Of a DNA stretch of 13,392 nt, positions 8,132 through 13,392 are shown in pieces. The stretch lies in the NCBI GenBank assembly GCA_900542285.1, contig UQNF01000047.1:1-13392 (forward strand), written 5' to 3'. Each line of letters starts with the position of its first letter. The first letter of the stretch is position 1. A program made the translations under genes and the position numbers. Below the pieces are notes generated by a model that was given only the letters and a program-made list of their open reading frames with translations, did no database searches and was not told the origin of the DNA. This DNA comes from an uncultured Clostridium sp. GTDB taxonomy: Bacteria; Bacillota; Clostridia; Christensenellales; CAG-138.

Positions 8132-8465
8132 GCCTCCTTATCAGTAATCATTATACCGTTCAATGCATTAAGAGCATGATCCTTTATTTACCGATCATCG
8201 TCATTCGTCTCAGCCTGCAATGCCGGAAGCGCCCTGTAGCCGTATTCCGCGTTATTCAAACATATCGCAGCATGACGGCATAATAGAATCAACTTACTGC
8301 CGTCTTTATCCCATTTAATTGTACCAAACCGAATCGCTCTTGGGAATTATCAGTTGCGGATATCGGTATTGTACTTTTTGATATGGTAAATGACGGATTA
8401 GGACGCCGACATGCCGGGGCATTCGATAATGCGAACAAGCAGCTAAAGCCGGGCAGCATTGAACT
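8132..8465. other. Gene-free stretch with coding-like debris and a weak hairpin
   Basis: I see no complete gene in these 334 bases. On the minus strand a 52-codon open segment (8346 to 8188) has a protein-like composition (for example IKWDKDGSKLILLCRH) but no usable start and two stops just upstream. On the plus strand 8287-8547 is open for 86 codons and includes VADIGIVLFDMVNDGLG, with an ATG only at 8383 and no ribosome binding site. These may be remnants of a decayed gene or chance. A 7-bp inverted repeat GACGGCA/TGCCGTC (8274-8304, 17-nt loop) is followed by TTTAT on plus; it is a weak terminator candidate at best for the LysR gene. Confidence 0.3.
8133..8178 (-). promoter_or_regulatory. 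Possible -10 and ribosome binding site for the kinase-hydrogenase operon
   Basis: On the minus strand a perfect TATAAT lies at 8155-8150, about 25 nt before the chosen ATG at 8125. The hexamer 17 bp upstream (CATGCT) is a poor -35, so an activator may be needed or the match may be chance. AGGAGG at 8138-8133 fixes the kinase start. Confidence 0.4.
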
Positions 8466-9404
8466 TCATTTGAACCATTTGTCAAGCGTTTCGCGTTTGG
8501 CTTTTACGAGCCGAGCGACGAAGCTTTTATCCATTTCTGACAGCTGATAGTCTTTTCTATGTATCAGAACGTCTTTATAAATGCGGTCGTTTCCCGGGCA
8601 GCTGCGCTGCACGAGGTTAAATCGTTTTAATGTTGACTCCGGGACGGGAGAGACCCACATATAGCACTCCGGATTCTGCGACAGCAGTTCAAGCTGGCTT
8701 GCGCGCTCAAAAACAAAGATCCTGCGATGGGAATTTCCCGAAAGCTCCTCTTTTTTGACGGCAGCAAGCGGAAGCGACGGAACATATGGATCGGCGTGGG
8801 CTATCTCGACATAATCCGCAAGATCTTCCGACGCCAAGTCCTTCTTATCCGCAAGCGGGCTTTGAGCATTGACAAGAAGCATATATGAAAATTCCGAGAT
8901 AAGTTCGTATGCTATGCCCTTCTCATCCAGCAGATTTTTATAGTATGAATCGTAGATCTCCGCATAGCGCACAATGCCGAGCTTGTAGTCCTCCTGCAAT
9001 ATGTTCTGTATCGCGCGCTGTGAATTCGTTTCATTATAGAAGATCTCGACTTCGTCCTTGGAATCCAGCTCTTTTGAGAAGCTTGCGAAGGCATCCGCAA
9101 TATAGCTTGCCCGAGGCACGGATATTGAGAAGCGCTTTTTGCTTCTTCCAATGTCTTTGAACATATCCTCGACGGCATCTACCTGTTTTAGCAGCGCGCG
9201 TGAGTATTCGACAAAGGTCTCTCCTTCCGGAGTAAGCGTCATACCCTTTGCGCTGCGCTCAAACAGAACAACGCCGAGTGACGCTTCAAGCTCCTTAATT
9301 GCTCGGCTAAGATTCGGCTGGCTAACATATAGGTTCTCGGCAGCCCTGTTTATGGAACCCGTGTCGGCGATCTCAACTGCATACTTGAGATGTAATAGGT
9401 TCAT
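8466..9404 (-). CDS. LysR-family transcriptional regulator
   Basis: I start this 312-residue protein at the ATG at 9404, where GGAGG (9411-9415) lies 6 nt upstream and the sequence begins MNLLHLKYAVEIADTGS, the normal LysR N-terminus. An in-frame extension to 9506 would cross the promoter. Residues 3-62 form the winged helix-turn-helix (SINRAAENLYVSQPNLSRAI, then LFER and LTPEGE), followed by a linker helix and a substrate-binding-like effector domain. It is transcribed divergently from the iron-containing alcohol dehydrogenase, the usual arrangement for a LysR protein and its target, so it probably controls that gene and itself. The effector cannot be told. The frame looks intact and of normal length for the family. 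Confidence 0.92.
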   Translation of the reverse strand: MNLLHLKYAVEIADTGSINRAAENLYVSQPNLSRAIKELEASLGVVLFERSAKGMTLTPEGETFVEYSRALLKQVDAVEDMFKDIGRSKKRFSISVPRASYIADAFASFSKELDSKDEVEIFYNETNSQRAIQNILQEDYKLGIVRYAEIYDSYYKNLLDEKGIAYELISEFSYMLLVNAQSPLADKKDLASEDLADYVEIAHADPYVPSLPLAAVKKEELSGNSHRRIFVFERASQLELLSQNPECYMWVSPVPESTLKRFNLVQRSCPGNDRIYKDVLIHRKDYQLSEMDKSFVARLVKAKRETLDKWFK

Positions 9405-9431
9405 AATGTACCTCCGGTTAATACTGTTATA

Positions 9432-9460
9432 ATTATAGCACATAACCCATGAAAATGGAA
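9432..9460 (-). promoter_or_regulatory. Sigma-A-type promoter of the LysR gene
   Basis: On the minus strand TATAAT (9437-9432) lies 17 bp after TTCCAT (9460-9455). The -10 is perfect and the -35 weak. Transcription would start near 9425, giving a leader of about 20 nt that holds the GGAGG site. Confidence 0.6.
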
Positions 9461-9486
9461 CGCTTTTGTATATGCTTGGTTCCGCA

Positions 9487-9502
9487 TTATCGGCAGCGAT
9501 AA
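9487..9502. promoter_or_regulatory. 16-bp inverted repeat, possible LysR operator
   Basis: TTATCG-GCAG-CGATAA is a perfect 6-bp dyad with a 4-bp spacer. It lies about 27 bp upstream of the LysR -35, where an autoregulatory LysR site would be expected. It contains T-N11-A pairs, but these are common by chance. Confidence 0.35.
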
Positions 9503-9551
9503 CCATCTCCGCATCGGTCTATCGGGCGTCAACAATTTCACGGTGTTGTCC

Positions 9552-9577
9552 CTTTTGTTATGAGCTTATAAGAAAAG
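9552..9577. promoter_or_regulatory. 26-bp near-palindrome upstream of the dehydrogenase promoter
   Basis: The sequence CTTTT-g-TTAT-g-AGCT-t-ATAA-g-AAAAG is symmetrical except at four positions, spaced every five bases. It ends 5 bp before the -35 of the dehydrogenase promoter, with its centre about 54 bp upstream of the expected start. That is a classic activator position, so it is a good candidate operator for the divergent LysR or another regulator. Confidence 0.5.
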
Positions 9578-9582
9578 AATCA

Positions 9583-9611
9583 TTGAATATTTCCAAATTC
9601 AGGGTTATAAT
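9583..9611 (+). promoter_or_regulatory. Sigma-A-type promoter of the alcohol dehydrogenase gene
   Basis: TTGAAT (9583-9588) and TATAAT (9606-9611) are separated by exactly 17 bp, so transcription should start near 9618. A TGAAT-N8-ATTCA dyad (9584-9601) overlaps the -35 and could be a repressor site. The resulting leader is about 97 nt and holds an imperfect hairpin (CCGGTC 9664-9669 with GACCGG 9684-9689) just before the AGGAGG at 9701-9706. Confidence 0.7.
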
Positions 9612-9714
9612 TACAGCAACATCAGGGCCGCGAAAAATCGGCGGTTCGGATAATAAATAATACCCGGTCGAACGCTTTCGCCGGACCGGTGAATAAATCC
9701 AGGAGGTTATTTTT

Positions 9715-10938
9715 ATGGCACGTTTTACTCTCCCCCGCGACATCTATCACGGAAAGGGCGCGCTTGAGGAACTCAAGAACTTCAAGGGCAAGAAGGCCGT
9801 CATCTGCGTTGGCGGCGGCACAATGAAGCGTCTTGGTTTCCTTGACAGGGCAGAAGCCTATCTCAAGGAAGCAGGCATGGAAGTTAAGATCATTGACGGC
9901 ATCGAGCCCGATCCCTCCGTTGAGACGGTTATGAAGGGCGCTGCTGTTATGCAGGAGTTCCAGCCCGATTGGATCGTTGCCATCGGCGGCGGTTCCCCCA
10001 TCGATGCGGCAAAGGCAATGTGGATCAAGTACGAGCACCCCGATTGCACCTTCGAAGATATGTGCAAGGTATTCGGTATCCCCGAACTGCGCAATAAGGC
10101 TCATTTCTGCGCTGTTTCCTCCACTTCCGGCACCGCGACCGAAGTCACTGCTTTCTCGGTAATCACCGATTACAGCAAGGGCATCAAGTATCCTCTCGCA
10201 GATTTTGAGATCACTCCCGACGTTGCCATCGTTGACCCGGATCTTGCAGAACCCATGCCCAAGAAGCTCACCGCTCATACCGGTATGGACGCAATGACTC
10301 ACGCAGTCGAAGCATATGTTTCCACCGCAAATTGCGACTTCACCGATCCTCTTGCGATCCACGCTATCGAGATGATCGACCGGGACCTCATCCCCTCCTA
10401 CAATGGCGACATGGCTGCACGCGACAGGATGCATAACGCTCAGTGCCTCGCAGGTATGGCATTCTCCAACGCACTCCTCGGCATCGTTCACTCCATGGCT
10501 CATAAGACTGGCGCTGCATTCGCTGATTACGGCGCACACATCATCCATGGCGCAGCAAACGCAATGTACCTCCCCAAGGTAATTGCATTCAACGCAAAGG
10601 ATGAGACCGCAAAGGCAAGGTATGGCGTTATCGTAGATTACATGGGCATTGCCGATGCCAACGCCTCTGACGATGAAAAGGTCGCAGCTCTTATCGCACA
10701 TCTTCGCGATATGTGCGAACAGCTCAACATCCCCCACTGCATCAAGAACTACGGCGCCGACAGCTATCCCACCGAGAACGGCTTCGTACCAGAGGATGTA
10801 TTCCTTGCAAGGCTGCATGACATCGCCGTAAACGCTGTTGCAGACGCATGCACCGGTTCCAACCCCCGTCAGCCCTCCGTTGAAGAGATGGAGAAGCTGC
10901 TCAAGTGCTGCTACTACGATACCGAGGTCGATTTCTAA
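9715..10938 (+). CDS. Iron-containing (type III) alcohol dehydrogenase
   Basis: This 407-residue protein is a group III metal-dependent alcohol dehydrogenase, similar in style to clostridial butanol/ethanol dehydrogenases. It should reduce aldehydes to alcohols with NAD(P)H during fermentation. The nucleotide-binding region carries AIGGGSPIDAAKAMW (89-103) and SSTSGTATEVTAFSVI (135-150). The metal site has GMDAMTHAVEAYVS (D192, H196), IVHSMAH (H259) and HIIHG (probably H278), with about five extra residues between the last two ligands compared with FucO. AGGAGG sits 8 nt before the ATG. Codon use is strongly biased (mostly ATC, CTC, AAG and GGC) compared with its neighbours, suggesting high expression. 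It has its own promoter and is probably controlled by the divergent LysR. The exact substrate and whether it uses NADH or NADPH cannot be read here. Confidence 0.95.
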   Translation: MARFTLPRDIYHGKGALEELKNFKGKKAVICVGGGTMKRLGFLDRAEAYLKEAGMEVKIIDGIEPDPSVETVMKGAAVMQEFQPDWIVAIGGGSPIDAAKAMWIKYEHPDCTFEDMCKVFGIPELRNKAHFCAVSSTSGTATEVTAFSVITDYSKGIKYPLADFEITPDVAIVDPDLAEPMPKKLTAHTGMDAMTHAVEAYVSTANCDFTDPLAIHAIEMIDRDLIPSYNGDMAARDRMHNAQCLAGMAFSNALLGIVHSMAHKTGAAFADYGAHIIHGAANAMYLPKVIAFNAKDETAKARYGVIVDYMGIADANASDDEKVAALIAHLRDMCEQLNIPHCIKNYGADSYPTENGFVPEDVFLARLHDIAVNAVADACTGSNPRQPSVEEMEKLLKCCYYDTEVDF

Positions 10939-11000
10939 TCCCTTTTTGGGTTAAAGATCTCCATTTGATGTTTTCAAACTGTTGTTCCATTTTTAGATTT

Positions 11001-11037
11001 GACGCCGTATGCTGCTTGCTGCGGCGTCATTTCTTTT
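11001..11037 (+). terminator. Rho-independent terminator of the alcohol dehydrogenase
   Basis: GACGCCG (11001-11007) pairs with CGGCGTC (11022-11028) around a 14-nt loop, followed by ATTTCTTTT. It lies about 60 nt after the dehydrogenase stop. Confidence 0.7.
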
Positions 11038-11189
11038 GCCTGAGACTATGTTTTGAACCGCTTTATCCGCATGAAATGTTCTTTGGGTTCATCACCGGAA
11101 GTATCTAAGGCATATGCGGATGAATCAAGGGAATATGCAGAAATAAGCAAAGCCTGATTATTCCATGATTTGTATTATCACGACACAAC

Positions 11190-11224
11190 AAGGACGCACC
11201 GTTTATAGCGATGCGTCCTTTTCG
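11190..11224. terminator. Hairpin terminator between convergent genes
   Basis: A perfect 9-bp stem AAGGACGCA / TGCGTCCTT (11190-11198 with 11212-11220) encloses a 13-nt loop. On plus it runs into TTCGG; on minus the tail is GTTGTGT. It lies about 43 bp downstream of the minus-strand surface-protein stop and most likely ends that transcript. The rest of 10939-11262 shows no gene. Confidence 0.6.
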
Positions 11225-11262
11225 GTTTGGGCAAGGAGATCCTGACCCTGATTACAATAGCT

Positions 11263-12954
11263 TTAGTCCTCGCGGCGTCTGTAAGCAGTGATGCCTATGC
11301 CTGCCGAAATGGCTGCGATTCCCAACAGCGCCATGCCGGCAAAGCCGGTTGAAGGAACTTCCGGTGAGGGCTCGGATGTTACGACTGGTTCGTCGGTGGG
11401 TTCGGACGTTACGACAGGTTCATCGGTGGGTTCGGACGTTACGACTGGTTCGTCGGTGGGCTCGGACGTTACGATAGGTTCTTCGGTGGGTTCTTCGGTG
11501 GGCTCGACTGCTTCAACGAATGCGGCAGTGAGGTCATATTCGTAACCCTCTTCAAGCTTATACTCCAATTCAGAGCTTACAAGGCCGCCCTGTGCGTCGT
11601 ACCAGCCTGCGAATTCATAGCCCTGCGCGGGCGCAGCCCAAAGAACGGTATCGGCATGTTTGATTTCCATAATATCGTCACCAACTTTGACCAGCTCGCT
11701 TGAGCCTTGCAGGGAAAGACCGACATAACCGTTCTCCGCGTAGAGGCTGATGGGAGCACCATTGTATGAGTTTTCAACATGAAGCTCGGAAATACCGGTG
11801 TCTTTGACGACAAGCTTTCTGAACTCGCTCTCTTCGGGCAGAATAAGGCTGTCGATCGCGTTGCCGGAGCAGTCGAATTCACTTAGGGACGCAGACATTG
11901 ATACATCCAGCGTGCCGGTGAGGTTATTATCTGCGCAAAGCAGTCCCCACAGCGCCTCCGACTCGAAAACGGCATCCGGGATGGAGGAAAGCCCACACCC
12001 ATTGCAGCTTAAATAGAATAAAGTCGATGTGGCCCCAGCAAGCACAAACTCTGCTGGGCTCGATCCGTCAATATTAATTCGACTATTATCGAGTAACTCG
12101 ATTGAAATTCGTTCCATTACGCCCATATCTTGGATTACAATAGTATCAGCATTTGAGATATCGAGAACACTGAAATCGTTGGAACTCAATTCGAGCTCAC
12201 CAAGCCATTCAAACATGCTCTTGTCAAAGCTTGTCAGGTTATTTCCGGCGCAGTGAAGGAACTGCAATTCCTTGCCATGAGGATACACCGCTTTTTCAAA
12301 AACCGTCTGGTCCATGGGATTGTAGGATGACTCAAACGTCATCATCGGAACAACTATTCCTGATGTGTCGATATCTGATATGTTGTTATTCGCGAAGGCA
12401 AGTATGCCTATGGACTCACAACCTGTGACATCAAGTGTTGAAAGGTTGCAATTGCCGCAGTTTATTGCTGAAAGAGCAGTCAATCCGGCAACATTCAGTT
12501 CGCTGACACCTGTGTTGTAGCAGGTGAATTCGACAAGGTTCTCATTACTGCTAAGATCAAGAGAAGTAAATCTGTTATTATTGGGCATTTCCCAATACTG
12601 ATTCTCGCAGCGCAGACTCTGTAGATTTGAAAGCATTGAAACATCGAGTGAAGTCAATGAGTTGTTATCGCATTCCAAAATTTGTAATTCCGGACAGAAT
12701 GACAAGTCCAGCGAGGTCAGGCCATTTCCCGGGAGTATGAGCTGCCAGAGCAAGGGAACGCCGCTCAAATCGAGAGAGGTGAGGTTTCGGTTGTATGCAA
12801 GCCAAATATCGCGAATCTCCGGGCAATTATCAACATAAATGTACTCAAGCTCGCTGTAGAATACCGAGACGAAGAAAAGACTTGGGCAATTGCTGACGTC
12901 TACCCCGGTAACTACGGAGCAAACAATATCTACGAATTCCAAATACTCACAGTA
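11263..12954 (-). pseudogene. Leucine-rich-repeat cell-wall surface protein, N-terminus missing
   Basis: The frame is open from 12954; the first possible start is a TTG at 12942, giving 559 residues. There is no ribosome binding site, no signal peptide and no capping domain: the sequence begins inside leucine-rich repeats, so the 5' part is missing. Repeats with LTSLDLS- and NNLTS-like units run to about residue 395. A Listeria-Bacteroides-like repeat segment follows (WAAPAQGYEFAGWYD, 435-449), then a Thr/Glu/Pro stalk of TSEPTDEPVV decapeptides (about 481-525). The C-terminus has a sortase-type signal: VPSTG (529-533), a hydrophobic segment (534-554) and RRRED. An intact version would be exported, wall-anchored and probably bind proteins or host/plant surfaces. 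The open frame ends upstream at a TAA (12957-12955), exactly where an ArsR-like frame begins on the other strand. Confidence 0.8.
11371..11502 (-). repeat. 30-bp tandem repeats encoding the Thr/Glu/Pro stalk
   Basis: Four 30-bp units (11371-11400, 11401-11430, 11431-11460, 11461-11490) differ at only a few positions, followed by a 12-bp partial unit. They encode TSEPTDEPVV-type decapeptides in frame on the minus strand. High nucleotide identity suggests recent expansion and a copy number that can vary. Confidence 0.9.
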
Positions 12955-12956
12955 TT

Positions 12957-13202
12957 ATGGTGGATATTGCAAAGAATCCAACCTACGGACGCGAAATAGC
13001 GAATCGTCTTGGGCTTGCTCCATGCACCGTCTCGCACCATCTAAACCTTCTGATGGGCTGTGGGCTTATCGTATCGGACGTTGCCGGAAAGAAAGCATAC
13101 TACTCGATAAACAGAGAAAAGCTCGACTGGTTTTTTGAAGCATTCCAACGGCTGATGTATGGTGATGAGAAGAGCGCCGAAGGCAAGGAGAATAAAGAAT
13201 AA
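12957..13202 (+). pseudogene. ArsR-type winged-helix regulator, N-terminus missing
   Basis: From the ATG at 12957 there are 81 residues. YGREIANRLGLAPCTVSHHLNLL is a clear ArsR helix-turn-helix (split here as YGREIANRLGL and APCTVSHHLNLL), and GLIVSDVAGKKAYYSINREKL is the wing and following strand. The family normally has helices before this point, or a long N-terminal domain, which are absent. No ribosome binding site precedes the ATG. The upstream frame (ending PNTHSI before the ATG) reaches a TAA at 12909-12911 inside the surface-protein sequence. I therefore read this as the 3' end of a larger regulator gene cut at the same point as the opposite-strand repeat protein. An intact 81-residue regulator is the alternative. 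The 3' end is normal and is followed by a strong terminator. Confidence 0.65.
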
Positions 13203-13272
13203 CATGCTCCTGTTAGCCGCGTGAGCAATTAACTGCGAAGCTGTTTTCCTGTCTGAAATTAAAATTACATAT

Positions 13273-13311
13273 AAAGCCCCCACATTTGCACAAGACAGAT
13301 GTGGGGGCTTT
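13273..13311 (+). terminator. Strong hairpin terminator after the ArsR-like gene
   Basis: A perfect 13-bp stem AAAGCCCCCACAT / ATGTGGGGGCTTT encloses a 13-nt loop. It lies about 70 nt after the ArsR-like stop. Confidence 0.8.
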
Positions 13312-13319
13312 CGATAAAT

Positions 13320-13345
13320 TGGGCTGCGGCTTTTGCCGCAGCCCA
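13320..13345. terminator. Second perfect hairpin, possible terminator for a gene to the right
   Basis: An 11-bp perfect stem TGGGCTGCGGC / GCCGCAGCCCA encloses a TTTT loop. On the minus strand it is followed by ATTTATC, so it may end a transcript entering from the right. A TATAAT at 13380-13385 near the right edge lacks a good -35. Confidence 0.55.
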
Positions 13346-13392
13346 TGATAATGTTGGTTCTGACTCAATACAGATCCAATATAATACGCTGG

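Noticed and set aside
9557..9576. Rex binding site in the dehydrogenase promoter
   Set aside because: Only one half-site (TTGTTA) fits; the second half and the spacing differ from the clostridial consensus, so I list only a generic palindrome.
9622..10818. A 398-codon open frame on the minus strand opposite the alcohol dehydrogenase
   Set aside because: It is the mirror of a strongly codon-biased gene, has a Cys/His-rich composition with no recognisable domain, and runs into the dehydrogenase promoter and leader.
11371..11502. Evenly spaced 30-bp direct repeats as a possible CRISPR array
   Set aside because: The units are contiguous with no spacers and encode an in-frame decapeptide repeat.

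Overview
The window looks like chromosomal (possibly metagenome-assembled) DNA from an anaerobic, Gram-positive Firmicute of the Clostridia type. The reasons are strong AGGAGG-type ribosome binding sites, oxygen-sensitive [FeFe] hydrogenases, a SpoIIE-type phosphatase, an iron-containing alcohol dehydrogenase and a surface protein with a VPSTG sortase-type anchor. Species cannot be read from the sequence alone.

Layout. (1) 1-635, plus strand: the C-terminal part of a tocopherol-cyclase-like protein whose reading frame is interrupted by a TGA near the left edge. (2) 731-2707, plus: a complete YyaL/SSP411-type thioredoxin-domain protein. (3) 2733-2758: a hairpin between convergent units. (4) 8125 to 2779, minus: a five-gene operon containing, in transcription order, an APH-fold kinase, a small [2Fe-2S] thioredoxin-like ferredoxin, a PAS-containing group C-type (sensory) [FeFe] hydrogenase HydS, a SpoIIE-family PP2C phosphatase with an extra C-terminal domain, and a group B-type [FeFe] hydrogenase. 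Spacings are 30 bp, 66 bp, an 8-bp overlap and 12 bp. (5) 8126-8465: a gene-free stretch with weak coding-like debris. (6) 9404 to 8466, minus: a LysR regulator divergent from (7) an iron-containing alcohol dehydrogenase at 9715-10938. The region between them holds two good sigma-A promoters and several dyads, including a 26-bp near-palindrome directly upstream of the dehydrogenase -35. (8) 10939-11262: terminator hairpins. (9) 12954 to 11263, minus: a leucine-rich-repeat surface protein lacking its N-terminus, with a stalk of 30-bp tandem repeats and a cell-wall anchor. (10) 12957-13202, plus: an ArsR-type winged helix lacking its N-terminus. (11) 13273-13345: two strong hairpins.

Working together: the hydrogenase operon reads as a redox/H2 sensing module. 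HydS has an altered H-cluster pocket and a PAS domain, and is translationally coupled to a phosphatase; the output may be control of hydrogen or fermentation enzymes. The neighbouring LysR/alcohol dehydrogenase pair fits fermentative disposal of reducing equivalents, but a regulatory link to the hydrogenase operon is inference only. The most suspicious structure is at about 12.95 kb, where two genes are both 5'-truncated head to head. This suggests a rearrangement or an assembly join.
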